A stretch of 42,664 bases of DNA from Rubrivivax sp. (GCA_022842305.1 JALHPY010000023.1:1-42664); one strand, 5' to 3'; positions 1 to 10,267 are shown, counted from the first letter of the stretch. The notes: generated from the sequence alone by a model not told the origin. Program-made: numbers and translations.

Positions 1-685
1 GGAGAGCGTACCGGTGACCTTCTCGCCGGGTCGCGCAGCATACGTCGTGGCCACAACGTTGCAGTCTGCGACTGCTTCACGGCCGCCAATCTCGGCATGC
101 GGATGCCCGGTTTGGGTCGACTACTGCCGACCGCGGACGTCGGCTGTCCGGTGGCCCAACTCGGAGGTCAGCTTTCCGGCGCTGAATCCGACTGGTCGGT
201 TGTCGCAGCCCGACCCTCAGCTGCCGTTCGCGGTTCTCCGAACCTGCCCGACAGCCAAGCCTCGGCTCAACGCGTTCGCGTCCATGAAGCAGCCGCTCGT
301 GGCCCCCAGGACCCGGCCAGGAGCAGACGCCCGTGAACGGCCGGTTCGGAGTCTTGCGCCTCGCGCAATTTCGGTCTGGTCGAACCTGTGGCGGAAGCAG
401 AGTGCTTTCGTACTCACCGACCGAAGCATGGTGAAGTCGGGGTCAGTGCTGTCACCGTCTTGGTCGTCCGGACGAATACGCGTTACCCTGCCATGACCAG
501 CCGCTGCATCCAGTCGAGCAACGCAGTCGGCAGCATCGAAGGCTTCGCCAACAGGGCGTACTGGTTGGCGCCGAAAGCGCCTGGCAGGTAACCGGCGGCA
601 TACCGGTCCACGGTCAGGCAGAAAGGCGCGATGCCCTTTGAACCGGTCCAGCCCCTTTCAGCCCCATTCAACCAAGACAAAGATC
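1..685. other. Stretch without a recognisable gene
   Basis: Open frames exist on both strands, but none gives a protein I recognise and their composition looks like out-of-frame translation of GC-rich DNA. The most protein-like piece is a minus-strand frame ending at 483, whose last ~45 residues (about 640 to 483) contain AFGANQYALLAKPSM and end LLDWMQRLVMAG. The LAKP segment faintly recalls the end of a receiver domain, but I cannot assign it. Upstream, that frame runs into the antisense of the membrane-protein gene, so it would at best be a gene remnant. Confidence 0.4.
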
Positions 686-1084
686 GTGAACACATCCATA
701 TCGGACCTGCTGTTGAAATCACTGGCCGTGTTGGCTGTGCTCTTCGGTTTGCTGACGGTCGTTTCCGGCGGTCGCACACTGTTCGGTGGCGAAGCGGCAC
801 GCCTTGCCGCCGGGGCCATCGTGCCTTTCGTGCTCTGGTTCAACTTCGGCGCCGGGTTCGTCTACGTGGCTTGCGGTCTGGGGCTGTGGGGGCGGCGGCG
901 CTGGTCGGTGCCGCTGGCCGTCTTCATCGCCGTCGCTACGGGCCTGGTGTTCGCCGCCTTCGGCGTGCATGCATGGAACGGGGGTGCGTACGAGGCGCGC
1001 ACCGTCGGCGCGATGGCGCTGCGCACGCTGCTTTGGACAGGGATCGCGGGAACAGCCTACCAAGTGCTCCGGCATCGCATCTGA
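686..1084 (+). CDS. Small integral membrane protein, unknown function
   Basis: The protein of 132 residues has four hydrophobic stretches (roughly residues 8-28, 38-65, 72-92 and 108-125), with short polar links and a basic end (LRHRI), so it is probably a four-helix inner-membrane protein. I chose the GTG at 686, reading V-N-T-S-I-S-D, because the first helix follows directly. A TTG at 638 in the same frame would add a polar 16-residue leader. Neither has a strong ribosome binding site. No catalytic or metal-binding motif is visible. It converges on the DnrO-like gene. The hydrophobic pattern supports a real gene, but I do not recognise the family. Confidence 0.6.
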   Translation: MNTSISDLLLKSLAVLAVLFGLLTVVSGGRTLFGGEAARLAAGAIVPFVLWFNFGAGFVYVACGLGLWGRRRWSVPLAVFIAVATGLVFAAFGVHAWNGGAYEARTVGAMALRTLLWTGIAGTAYQVLRHRI

Positions 1085-1172
1085 TCTGGCTAGGCAACCG
1101 GCGCAAGACGATGCTCGGCGGCGGCAGCGCGAGCTCGTCCATGGCGAACTTCTCGAGAATCTCCCGGGCCTG

Positions 1173-1673
1173 TCAATGACCGCTGCCCACCGGCTTGAAG
1201 CCGGGGTGCTCGAAGTGCTTGCCGTACTGGTCGAGGGTCTTCGCCACCTTCACCAGGCCAAGCGCCGGGCGCTGCTTCGGGTTCATACCGGTCATGGTGC
1301 TGGTGCCGTCACCGAGATCGGCGATCAGCAGATGCAGCATGGCGTCGGCCTTCGGTTCGAGCTTGCAGTGGGCGACGATGCCGCCCACTTCGGTCTGGAT
1401 CCGTGTGGCCAGCTCGCTGTACTGTGCTGGCGTGAGCTTGCCGTTGTGCGCCGCGCCCAACTGCGGTTCGACCAGGCTGCGGATGCGCCCCATGCCGGCG
1501 CGCAGCGGCTCGTCGGTTCCCCACTTCTTGCCCTGGTTCAGAGTCAGCTTATGGAGCGCTGCGGCGTCGTGGCTGTGGTCGCCAGCCTGCGCAAGTGCCG
1601 GGCCGATAGACGAAGCAATCAGCACGGCTGCAGCAGCGGCCGCGATGGACATGTTTCGAATCAAGCGTACCAA
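1173..1673 (-). CDS. DnrO-like exported helical protein
   Basis: This is a secreted or periplasmic protein of 166 residues. A signal peptide runs from the start through IAAAAAAVLIASSIGPALAQA, and the mature part begins with a His/Asp-rich patch (GDHSHDAAA). The body has LTLNQGKKWGTDEPLRAGM and resembles small proteins annotated DnrO, found near nitric-oxide-responsive genes in other proteobacteria; their biochemical role is not established. I chose the TTG at 1673 because AAGGAG sits six bases before it and the signal peptide follows directly; an in-frame ATG further upstream lacks such a site. It lies downstream of the DUF2249 and NsrR-like genes on the same strand, which fits a nitric-oxide or respiratory-stress role. 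That role is inferred from context. Confidence 0.7.
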   Translation of the reverse strand: MVRLIRNMSIAAAAAAVLIASSIGPALAQAGDHSHDAAALHKLTLNQGKKWGTDEPLRAGMGRIRSLVEPQLGAAHNGKLTPAQYSELATRIQTEVGGIVAHCKLEPKADAMLHLLIADLGDGTSTMTGMNPKQRPALGLVKVAKTLDQYGKHFEHPGFKPVGSGH

Positions 1674-1826
1674 TTCATTCTCCTTGGTGTGGATGGGATT
1701 GCGGCTACTGCGCATCGTGGGTCGGATCGGGTGGAGGGGGCGAGGGTTGAATGCAGTCCGAGCCCGCGCTCAGGCTGCCTCTGCCGTCTGTGCGAGGGCG
1801 TACTTCGATCCATCACCGGTCTCCGC

Positions 1827-2084
1827 TTAAAGCACGCTGAAATCGATCACGATGATCCCGGGGTCGCGCTGCCGGTACTCGACGCTGACGCGGTCGCCAT
1901 AGCGCTGCGCGATCTGCGACAGCAGCGGCAACGGGTCGTGGTCGTTGGCAAAGCGCATGGTCTCGCCGGGCTGCAGGCTGTCCAGCGCGCCGAAGATCGC
2001 GGCATGGCGGAAGCGCTTGGCCACGCCCCGAGCGTCGAACGGATAGATGGCGTCGGGAGACAGGTGGAGATGAGGCTGCGACAT
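1827..2084 (-). CDS. DUF2249 domain protein
   Basis: The small soluble protein of 85 residues matches the DUF2249 family. It shows the early IYPFDARGV segment, the central GALDSLQPGETMRFANDHDPLPLL and the final DPGIIVIDF strand, and its length covers the whole domain. DUF2249 proteins are commonly encoded with hemerythrins, NsrR/Rrf2 regulators and denitrification or nitric-oxide genes; no enzyme activity is established. The ATG at 2084 has an AGGAG site six bases ahead. A longer frame exists upstream but is low-complexity and overlaps the end of the Rrf2 gene. It lies 76 bases after that regulator, probably in the same transcription unit, and 153 bases ahead of the DnrO-like gene. Confidence 0.85.
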   Translation of the reverse strand: MSQPHLHLSPDAIYPFDARGVAKRFRHAAIFGALDSLQPGETMRFANDHDPLPLLSQIAQRYGDRVSVEYRQRDPGIIVIDFSVL

Positions 2085-2160
2085 GAAGGCTCCTGGAGGG
2101 GAAGGTGAAAGGGCTCGACGTGATGCGTCGGTTCGAGACGGCTGCAGTGATGTGACGGAC

Positions 2161-2673
2161 TCATCCATCGGACGTGCCGGTCAGGTTAGGCCTGTGCATG
2201 TTGTTTGGACTTGCGACGGGCGCCGCGCCGTTGCGCCGGCGCAGCGACACGGTTCGCCCAGCCGGCGCCGACGACGGCTCGACGAGATCGGCCAAGGTCA
2301 TTCCGTCCAGTTCCTTGAAGTAGGCCCGCAACGCGGCGTCGAACACACCTTTCAGGCGGCACGACGGCGTCAGGGTGCACCGACTCGTGCCGGGGTCGAA
2401 ACACTCGACCAGGCGGAAGTCTGTCTCCGAGGCACGCACCACATCGCCGACGCGGATCCTGGCGGGATCCTTCAGCAGACGCAGGCCACCGCCGCGGCCC
2501 CGCGTCGTTTCCAGCATGCCCAGGCGGCCCAGATCGGTGACGATCTTCATCAGGTGATTCCTGGACACCCCGTGATGGTCGGCCAGTTGGCTGATGGTCA
2601 CCAACTGCTGCGGACGGGCAGCGCAGTACATCAGCACGCGCAAGGTGTAGTCGGTGTACTCGGCGAGACGCAT
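2161..2673 (-). CDS. nsrR: Rrf2-family regulator, NsrR-like
   Basis: This DNA-binding regulator of 170 residues starts with the typical MRLAEYTDYTLRVLMYCAAR and a winged helix-turn-helix (residues ~25-65). Three cysteines at 91, 99 and 105 (VECF, SRCT, PSCRLKG) match the iron-sulfur ligand set of NsrR, whose cluster is destroyed by nitric oxide to relieve repression. The C-terminal ~30 residues are an unconserved basic tail. The neighbouring DUF2249 and DnrO-like genes support a nitric-oxide response. The gene lies 60 bases behind serA on the same strand. IscR is less likely, since its ligands are spaced C-x5-C-x5-C and it usually sits at an isc operon. The specific nsrR assignment is inference; the Rrf2 family is clear. 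Confidence 0.85.
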   Translation of the reverse strand: MRLAEYTDYTLRVLMYCAARPQQLVTISQLADHHGVSRNHLMKIVTDLGRLGMLETTRGRGGGLRLLKDPARIRVGDVVRASETDFRLVECFDPGTSRCTLTPSCRLKGVFDAALRAYFKELDGMTLADLVEPSSAPAGRTVSLRRRNGAAPVASPNNMHRPNLTGTSDG

Positions 2674-2733
2674 GCAGGCCCCTGAAAAGGTATCGAGGTT
2701 GTGGATTCAAACCAGATCAGGACTTCCAAGGCA

Positions 2734-3948
2734 TCAAGTGGTCGCGCGCACAGCGAAGGCGCGCACGGTCCCCTCGACGCCCGTGACCGCGGCGAGCGTT
2801 GCGCTGTCCAGCGGCCGGCTCAGGTCGACCACCGCGACGCCGAAGCCCCCTTCGGTCTCGAGGTGCAGCTGCGAAACGTTGAAGCCGGCCTTGGCCAGCA
2901 CGCCGTTGAGTTGTGACATCACGCCGGGCTGGTCGCGATGGATGTGGACCAGCCGCGCCGGCGATCTCAGGGTACCGACGCTGACCTCCGGCAGGTTCAC
3001 GCTACCGCGCACCGCACCCAGCGTCAGGTAGTCACGCAGCTTCTCGGAAACCTCGACGCCCAGGTTGTGCTGGGCCTCTGCGGTGGAGCCGCCCACGTGG
3101 GGTGTCAGGATCACGTTGTCGAGCTCGCGCAGCGGCGACTCGAAGACCGCCGCGTTCGACGTCGGCTCGGTGGGGAAGACGTCGATCGCTGCCCCGCGCA
3201 GGCGATGCGTACTGAGCGCAGCGTGCAAGGCGTCGAGGTCGACCGCATGCCCGCGCGCCAGGTTGATCAGCACGGCGTCGGGCTTCATCTGGGTCAGGCG
3301 TTCGGCGTCGATCAGGAGCCGCGTGCGCTCGGTCTGCGGCACGTGCAGCGTGACGACATCAGCGTCGTTCAGCAGCGCGGTCAGCGTGGGCGCCGGCGTG
3401 GCGTTGCCCAGCGGCAGGCGGGCCTCGATGTCGTGGTAGACCACGCTCATGCCGATCGCTTCGGCCAGCAGGCCGGTCTGCATGCCGATCTTGCCGTAGC
3501 CGACGATGCCGAGCGTCTTGCCGCGGATCTCGTGGGAGCCGCGCGAGTCCTTCAACCACTGGCCGCGGCGCGCCGCGGCGTGGCGCTCGGGTATTCGCCG
3601 CAGCAGGTGGATGGCGTGCCCGATCACCAGTTCGGCCACCGAACGGGTGTTGGAGAACGGCCCGTTGAAGACCACCACGCCGCGCTCGCTGGCGGCTTTC
3701 AGGTCGATGTTGTTGGTGCCGGTGCAATACGCACCCACCGCCAGCAACCGGGGCGCCCGTGCGAGCATGTCGCGGGACAGCAGGGTGCGTGAACGCAGGC
3801 CCAGCACCTGCACGTCGGCGAGCAGGGATTCGAGCTCGTGCGCATCGGGGGCGTGCTTCAGGCGCAGCACCTCGGCGCCGGGCACGGCGTTCAGGATCGG
3901 CGTGGCGCTGGCATGCACGTCTTCCAGCAGCAGGATGTTCAGGCTCAT
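2734..3948 (-). CDS. serA: D-3-phosphoglycerate dehydrogenase
   Basis: SerA oxidises 3-phosphoglycerate to 3-phosphohydroxypyruvate with NAD, the first step of serine synthesis in the cytoplasm. The 404 residues match the length of the E. coli-type enzyme (410). The nucleotide-binding loop GIVGYGKIG lies at 147-155. The catalytic residues expected for D-2-hydroxyacid dehydrogenases are present: Arg in LARG near 232, Glu near 261, and His in TPHVGG near 284. A C-terminal ACT domain (about 330-404), the site of serine feedback inhibition in the family, contains HIHRDQPGVMSQLNGVLAKAG. No strong ribosome binding site precedes the ATG. It is followed on the same strand by the Rrf2 gene, but a shared transcript is not evident. 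Confidence 0.95.
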   Translation of the reverse strand: MSLNILLLEDVHASATPILNAVPGAEVLRLKHAPDAHELESLLADVQVLGLRSRTLLSRDMLARAPRLLAVGAYCTGTNNIDLKAASERGVVVFNGPFSNTRSVAELVIGHAIHLLRRIPERHAAARRGQWLKDSRGSHEIRGKTLGIVGYGKIGMQTGLLAEAIGMSVVYHDIEARLPLGNATPAPTLTALLNDADVVTLHVPQTERTRLLIDAERLTQMKPDAVLINLARGHAVDLDALHAALSTHRLRGAAIDVFPTEPTSNAAVFESPLRELDNVILTPHVGGSTAEAQHNLGVEVSEKLRDYLTLGAVRGSVNLPEVSVGTLRSPARLVHIHRDQPGVMSQLNGVLAKAGFNVSQLHLETEGGFGVAVVDLSRPLDSATLAAVTGVEGTVRAFAVRATT

Positions 3949-3990
3949 GGGGAGTGGTTACTTCGCGGCGCAGGAATGAGAGGGGATGCG

Positions 3991-4010
3991 GTCGAATGGG
4001 GTCGAATGGG
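3991..4010. repeat. Tandem duplication of a 10-mer
   Basis: GTCGAATGGG occurs twice back to back in the short gap between the end of sufT and the start of serA, about 45 bases upstream of the serA ATG. It is probably a small slippage duplication. No regulatory role can be read from it. Confidence 0.6.
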
Positions 4011-4023
4011 GACGTAGCGGCCG

Positions 4024-4578
4024 TCAAAGACCCAGGGTGAGCAAAGCTGCTTCGGACATCATCGATCGGTCCCAGGGCGGGTCGAACACGATGTCCACGT
4101 TGGCCTCGCCCACCTGCGGCAGCGCCAACACCTTGTCGCAGACCTCGTCGGCAATGCTTTCGCCCATGCCGCAGCCCGGTGCGGTCAGGGTCATCTGGAT
4201 GGCCACGCGAAACCGCCCTTCATCCATCGGCAGCACGTCGCAGACATAGACCAGGCCCAGCTCGACGATGTCGACCGGGATTTCCGGGTCGTAGCAGGTC
4301 TTCAGCGTCAGCCACACCAAGCTGCGCAGGCCTTCGGGCCCGGTGTCGGCCGGCGCCGTGGGGGCCAGGTCGGCTTTGGGTACCGGCTTGCCGATCGCGT
4401 CGGCATCGGCGCCGCGCAGCCGCATCAACTGCCCCTCGACCCACAGCGTGAACGAGCCGCCGAGCGCCTGTGTGATCTGGGCCGGGGTGCCAGCCGGCAG
4501 GTCGGCTGGCCGGCCGTCGGGGATGCATTCAACCCGCACCGCGCGCTGGGTCACCACGGGCTCACGCTGCGGCCTCAT
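4024..4578 (-). CDS. sufT: Iron-sulfur maturation factor SufT
   Basis: SufT-type proteins have a MIP18/DUF59 domain and help mature iron-sulfur proteins when demand is high. The protein has 184 residues. An N-terminal extension contains an oligomer-forming-like segment (PADLPAGTPAQITQALGGSFTLWVEG). It is followed by the DUF59 domain with LKTCYDPEIPVDIVELGLVY, MTLTAPGCGMG and VDIVFDPPWDRSMMSEAA; the Cys of TAPGCGM is the conserved one. The ATG at 4578 overlaps the sufU stop (ATGA), so translation is probably coupled. It is the last gene of the SUF operon, which is the usual place for sufT. Confidence 0.93.
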   Translation of the reverse strand: MRPQREPVVTQRAVRVECIPDGRPADLPAGTPAQITQALGGSFTLWVEGQLMRLRGADADAIGKPVPKADLAPTAPADTGPEGLRSLVWLTLKTCYDPEIPVDIVELGLVYVCDVLPMDEGRFRVAIQMTLTAPGCGMGESIADEVCDKVLALPQVGEANVDIVFDPPWDRSMMSEAALLTLGL

Positions 4579-5015
4579 GATTTCTCGTCCAGCGCGTGCA
4601 TCAGCGCATGCCAGCCCAGCAGCGCACACTTGATGCGGCCTGGATAGCGGCGCACCCCGGCCAGGCTGATCAGCTTGCCCAGGTGCGCCGCTTCGGGCTC
4701 GAGTTCGCCGGTGAGCACGGCGCGAAAGCGCTGATGCAACTGCTGCGCCACCGCCACGTCGCCCCCGTGCACGGCCTCGGTCATCATCGACGCCGAGGCG
4801 ATGCAGATGGCGCAGCCCTGGCCGCTGAAGCGGATGTCCTCGATCTGGCCTTGCGCCACGTTCAGCGTCACCTGCAGGTCGTCGCCACAGCTCGGGTTCT
4901 GGCCGCGCGCCTGGTGCGTGGGCGCCGGCAGCGTGCCGAAGCGGCGCGGCGCACGCTTGTGGTCCATCACGACGTCCTGGTAGAGGTCGAGCTCGGCTGC
5001 CGTGGTCGAGTTCAT
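4575..5015 (-). CDS. sufU: Iron-sulfur scaffold / sulfur acceptor SufU
   Basis: SufU receives persulfide sulfur from SufS for cluster assembly. Within 146 residues the SufU signature is complete: NPSCGDD (Cys43, Asp45), GQGCAIC (Cys68, Cys71) and RIKCALLGW (Cys130). The roughly 20-residue insertion between the second and last ligands that separates SufU from IscU is present, and the HscA-binding LPPVK motif of IscU is absent. The gene overlaps sufS by four bases upstream and sufT by four downstream. With SufS encoded next to it and no SufE in the operon, SufU is the expected sulfur acceptor. Confidence 0.94.
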   Translation of the reverse strand: MNSTTAAELDLYQDVVMDHKRAPRRFGTLPAPTHQARGQNPSCGDDLQVTLNVAQGQIEDIRFSGQGCAICIASASMMTEAVHGGDVAVAQQLHQRFRAVLTGELEPEAAHLGKLISLAGVRRYPGRIKCALLGWHALMHALDEKS

Positions 5016-6283
5016 CGCAGCACCTTCAGAGCACGCGCCACGCCGGCCAGCAGGCGCTCGACTTCGGCGTGCGTGTTGTAGAGCGCGAACGAGGCCCGTG
5101 TGGTCGGCCCCAGGCCCAGGTGCTCCAGCAGCGGCTGTGCGCAGTGGTGGCCGGTGCGCACGGCGATGCCCTGTTCGTCGAGCAGGGTGCCGATGTCGTG
5201 CGGGTGCGCGCCCCCGGCCGCAAACGAGACGATGGCCGAGGCGCCGGTCTCGGCCGACAGCAGCCCGACGCCGGGCATCGCGGACAGGCCGGCGGCGGCA
5301 TGCGCGCGCAGCACGCCGACGTGCGCGTCGATCGCGCTGCGCCCTGTGCGGTCGATGAAGTCGGCCGCCGCCGCCAGGCCCACCGCGCCGGCCACGTTCG
5401 GGGTGCCGCCCTCCAGGCGCATCGGCAACTCGGCGAAGCTGGCCTCGGTGGTGCTGACCCAGGCCACCATGTCACCGCCGTAGCGCAAGGGCTCCAGTCG
5501 CTCCAGTGCGACGCGATGCCCTACAAGCGCACCCGTGCCCATCGGCCCATACATCTTGTGGCCCGAGAAGGCCATGAAGTCACAGGCCAGCGCCGACAGA
5601 TCGGGCACCGCATGGCCAACCGACTGCGCGGCATCGAGCACGGTGAGTGCACCCGCGTCGGCAGCCAGCGCCAACAAGGCCTCGAACGGTGGACGCTCGC
5701 CGGTGGCATTGGCGCAGGCGGTGACGGCGAAAACCCGCGTACGGGGTGTCAGCAGGCGGGCCAGGTCTTCGGCATGCAGCCGCCCCTGTCCATCGGGCAG
5801 CAGGATGCGCAGCTGCGCACCACAGCGCCGCGCCGCCTGTTGCCAGGGCACCAGGTTGGCATGGTGTTCCAACCCGCTTACGACGATCTCGTCGCCGGGT
5901 TGGATGACCGCAGGCTGTGACCCCGGGGTCGACAGACCATGGGCCACCAGGTTGAGCGCGTCCGTGGTGCCCGAGGTGAAGACCAGTTCGTGCGCTGCAC
6001 CCGCGCCGACATATCGCTTGAGGGTGCTGCGGGCCTGTTCGAAGGCATCGGTGGCGCGCTGGCTCAGCGTGTGCACGCCACGGTGAATGTTGGCCCGGTC
6101 GTGCTGCCCAAAATGGCGGACAGCGTCCTGCACCGACAGCGGTGACTGGGTCGTGGCGGCGTTGTCCAGGTAGGCCAGCGGTGCACCGTTGATCTCTTGC
6201 GCCAGTACCGGAAACTGGGCGCGCAGGTGCTCGAGGCCGGCGCCGCCCAGGGCCGCATGGTCGACCGAGTGTCTATCACCCAT
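5012..6283 (-). CDS. sufS: Cysteine desulfurase SufS
   Basis: This is a PLP enzyme converting cysteine to alanine and enzyme-bound persulfide. The 423 residues show a group II desulfurase: YLDNAATTQ near 38, the EHHANLVPW segment near 139, the PLP lysine in SGHKMYGP (Lys243) and the active cysteine in RTGHHCAQP (Cys381). The short active-site loop is typical of SufS rather than IscS. The ATG at 6283 overlaps the end of sufD by eight bases, and the gene end overlaps the sufU start by four. It acts in the cytoplasm with SufU and the SufBCD complex. Confidence 0.95.
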   Translation of the reverse strand: MGDRHSVDHAALGGAGLEHLRAQFPVLAQEINGAPLAYLDNAATTQSPLSVQDAVRHFGQHDRANIHRGVHTLSQRATDAFEQARSTLKRYVGAGAAHELVFTSGTTDALNLVAHGLSTPGSQPAVIQPGDEIVVSGLEHHANLVPWQQAARRCGAQLRILLPDGQGRLHAEDLARLLTPRTRVFAVTACANATGERPPFEALLALAADAGALTVLDAAQSVGHAVPDLSALACDFMAFSGHKMYGPMGTGALVGHRVALERLEPLRYGGDMVAWVSTTEASFAELPMRLEGGTPNVAGAVGLAAAADFIDRTGRSAIDAHVGVLRAHAAAGLSAMPGVGLLSAETGASAIVSFAAGGAHPHDIGTLLDEQGIAVRTGHHCAQPLLEHLGLGPTTRASFALYNTHAEVERLLAGVARALKVLR

Positions 6284-7550
6284 GTTGAGCCTTCTGGCCC
6301 GGTGCCAGATGGCGGGCTACCCCAGCACGCAGCAGCGCATCGAAGTCCAGCGTTTCCAGCAACGCGTCGTCGGTGAAACAGCGCTGCACCAAGGCGCCGG
6401 CCATGCCCTGCACGATCAAGCCGCGTGCAGTGCGTTCGTCCAGGCCGCGTTGGCGCGCATAGAACAGCGCCTCTTCGGACAAGGCCCCCCAGGTGGCGCT
6501 GTGGGTGGCCTGCACCTGGTCGTGGTGGATCTCCAGGTGCGGCCGCAGCACCAGCTTCGGCTGGCCGCCGGTGGGGATGCCGGTCAAGCGTTGGCGGACA
6601 TCGGCTTGTGCGGCGCCGGGCGCGATGCGCGTGTGCGCATTCACGACCGCGCGCGCCGACCCGCTGGCCAGGGCGAGGTCCTCGATGGTGCTGGTGGTGT
6701 GCGCGGCGCCATGCGATATGCGCACCTGGTGTTCCAGTGCCGAGTCGGCCGCCAGCAGCAGGCCGGCGCTGCGGGCCACGGCGCCTTCGGCATGCAGCGC
6801 GATCACGTTGCGCTGCAGGTGGTAGCCGCTGCCCGAGGCGACCAGCGCCTGGGCGTAGTGCGCATCGCGGCCGATACTGGCGTGCAGGTGGTGCGCGATG
6901 CGGTCTGCAGCACCCGGCGTGGCGATGCGCAGGTGCTGCAGCGTCGCGCCTTCGCCCAGCACGATGCGGGCCTGCAGGTTCTGCACGATCGCCTGTTGAC
7001 AGGCCACCGGCTCGCGGTCGTGCGTTTCGACCAACACGCAGTGAACGCCCGCGAGCACCTCGACCACCAGCATCGGCGCCTCGACGGCGCTGCGTGGTTG
7101 ATGGCGCAGTTGCAGCCAGACCGTCTCACGCGGGCCGCGCTCTGCACCCGGCGTGCCGCCGATCCGCAGCCGCAGACCCTGCCGGCACAACGCACGGTGC
7201 GCCCTGGTAAAGGGTGCGGCGTCGTCCTCGGCGGCATCGGTGGCATCGCCTGCAGCCGTTGGTGCCGACAGGTCGGCCCACAGCTCGGCGCGTTGCAGTG
7301 CGTCGCCCGCGTCGAGCCAGCGGGCGTCAAAGCGGCCTTGCGGGCTGTGGCCGATCGAGTGCAGCGTCCAGCCGGCACCCGCCAGTGGGTGAGCTTCACA
7401 GCCCGGCGCCGTTTGCCCGGTCTCAATGCCCAGCCATACGGCTGCGTCAGGCGGCGGCAGGTGCCGAAAGGCTTCGGCCTTGCGGGAGATCCAACCGCGA
7501 GATTGCAGCTGGTGGCGGGCGGCCAGGATGTCGGCGCGGGCGCTGTCCAT
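6276..7550 (-). CDS. sufD: Fe-S assembly protein SufD
   Basis: SufD pairs with SufB and SufC in the SufBC2D scaffold. The 424 residues include the beta-helix core and the conserved C-terminal domain with HPHLEIHHDQVQATHSATWG, LFYARQRGLDE and ARGLIVQGMAG. The ATG at 7550 (MDSARADILAARHQL) lies four bases after the sufC stop; upstream in-frame starts would fall inside sufC. The gene end overlaps sufS. The first ~200 residues are weakly conserved, as is normal for SufD. Confidence 0.93.
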   Translation of the reverse strand: MDSARADILAARHQLQSRGWISRKAEAFRHLPPPDAAVWLGIETGQTAPGCEAHPLAGAGWTLHSIGHSPQGRFDARWLDAGDALQRAELWADLSAPTAAGDATDAAEDDAAPFTRAHRALCRQGLRLRIGGTPGAERGPRETVWLQLRHQPRSAVEAPMLVVEVLAGVHCVLVETHDREPVACQQAIVQNLQARIVLGEGATLQHLRIATPGAADRIAHHLHASIGRDAHYAQALVASGSGYHLQRNVIALHAEGAVARSAGLLLAADSALEHQVRISHGAAHTTSTIEDLALASGSARAVVNAHTRIAPGAAQADVRQRLTGIPTGGQPKLVLRPHLEIHHDQVQATHSATWGALSEEALFYARQRGLDERTARGLIVQGMAGALVQRCFTDDALLETLDFDALLRAGVARHLAPGQKAQHG

Positions 7551-7554
7551 GGTC

Positions 7555-8325
7555 TCAGGTGCCCAGCAGTTCTGCCGCGCGCACGAAGCCGGTGCGGCCG
7601 ATGTCGCTGGCCAGGCCGACGCCGCCGGTCTCGGCAATGCAACCCTGGTCCAGCCGCAGCACCGCGTCGGGTGCCAGCGATTCGATCAGCTGCTGGTAGT
7701 GCGAGACCACGAGGAAGGCCGTGCCTTGCGCACGCAGGTCCTGCACCAGTTGCACGACGGCGCGCACACCGTCCACGTCCATGCCGGAGTCGACTTCGTC
7801 CAGCACCGCCAGCCGCGGCCGCAGCAGCGCGAGTTGCAGCAACTCGTTGCGCTTGCGTTCGCCGCCGGAGAAGCCGTCGTTGACCGGCCGGCCCAGCATC
7901 GCCTCGGGCAGGCCCAGGCGCGTGGCCGCGGCGCGCGCGTCACCCAGAAAATCGAAGGCGTCGAGCGGAGCCTCGCCACGCGCCTCTCGCACCGTGTTCA
8001 GCGCCGTGCGGATGAACAGGTTGTTCTTGACACCGGGAATCTCAGGCGGTGCCTGGAAGGACACGAAGAGCCCGGCCCGGGCGCGGGCCTCGGGGCTCAG
8101 CGCCAGCAGGTCCTGGCCGGCAAAACGCGCTGAACCGCCGACGACGCGGTAGCGCGGGTGCCCAGCCAGCGTCAGGCCCAAGGTGCTCTTGCCGCTGCCG
8201 TTGGCGCCCATCAGCACCAGCAGCGCGCCGGCGGGTACGTCGAGCGAGACCGACTTCAGGATGCTGCGGTCACCGACGTCGACACGCAGGTCGCGCACTT
8301 GCAGCAGGGGTTCGGAGGGTGTCAT
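7555..8325 (-). CDS. sufC: Fe-S assembly ATPase SufC
   Basis: SufC is the ABC-type ATPase of the cytosolic SufBC2D complex. The 256 residues contain Walker A GANGSGKST (40-48), the Q-loop at SFQAPPEIPGV (about 89-99), the signature FSGGERKR (152-159), Walker B LAVLDEVDSGMD (172-183) and the switch His in VVSHY (209). The SufC-specific phrase SGMDVDG is present. There is no membrane domain, as expected. It lies 34 bases behind sufB and four bases ahead of sufD. Confidence 0.96.
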   Translation of the reverse strand: MTPSEPLLQVRDLRVDVGDRSILKSVSLDVPAGALLVLMGANGSGKSTLGLTLAGHPRYRVVGGSARFAGQDLLALSPEARARAGLFVSFQAPPEIPGVKNNLFIRTALNTVREARGEAPLDAFDFLGDARAAATRLGLPEAMLGRPVNDGFSGGERKRNELLQLALLRPRLAVLDEVDSGMDVDGVRAVVQLVQDLRAQGTAFLVVSHYQQLIESLAPDAVLRLDQGCIAETGGVGLASDIGRTGFVRAAELLGT

Positions 8326-8359
8326 GGTCAGGGTGCCTGGTGTGTTGTGGGTCGGTGGC

Positions 8360-9818
<1,459 letters not shown>

Positions 9819-9832
<14 letters not shown>

Positions 9833-10253
9833 GACGTGTCTCCAAGGCGATGACGTCGAAGCCCGCTGCGTTGCGGGAGTGACCGCGGTAGAGGTTGCGC
9901 GTAATGTCGCTGGCCGCCTTCTGCAGATGGCGAGCCTGGGGATCGTCGAACAGCGTTTGCGTATGCAGGGCCCACAGTTGCAGCCAGCGTTCGAAGTGAC
10001 GCGCCGTGACGCCCGGCACCACCATGTGCTTCGCGAAGACATCGCCAGAGAAGCTGCGGCTGCCCAGCATCACGGTGCTCCAGAACGCGAACCTGCGTGG
10101 CAGGTGAGATGCCCAGCGGCTGCCGAGCACGGTTTCGAAAGCGGGGCCGAGCAGAGGGTCGGCACGCACGTCGAAGTAGAACCGCGTCACCAACTGCGTG
10201 ATCGAGTCGAGATGGAGTTCCGTCCGCTTGGGCTGGTCGATGACGCTGTACAT
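9819..10253 (-). CDS. Group III truncated hemoglobin
   Basis: This heme protein of 144 residues belongs to the group III (P-type) truncated globins. The family pattern is present: [15 protein letters not shown] (about 25-39), [12 protein letters not shown] (53-64), the proximal-His segment KHMVVPG (His76) and HFERWLQLW (86-94). Known members bind oxygen and nitric oxide. It is the first gene of the SUF operon and overlaps sufB by 14 bases, so co-expression is likely. The ATG at 10253 follows a GGGGA site seven bases upstream. The pairing suggests that the globin shields, or reports on, cluster assembly under oxygen or nitric-oxide stress; that is inference. Confidence 0.9.
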
Positions 10254-10267
10254 GAGAGATCCCCAAT

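Noticed and set aside
14..496. Long plus-strand frame at the window start
   Set aside because: No start site, no homology that I recognise and an amino-acid mix typical of out-of-frame GC-rich DNA.
936..1142. Minus-strand piece reading MDELALPPPSIVLRRL before the DnrO-like stop
   Set aside because: It looks slightly protein-like, but it has no family match and runs into the antisense of the membrane protein.
786..2108. 440-codon plus-strand frame over the DnrO-like and DUF2249 genes
   Set aside because: It is the antisense of two supported genes, and its product lacks recognisable motifs.
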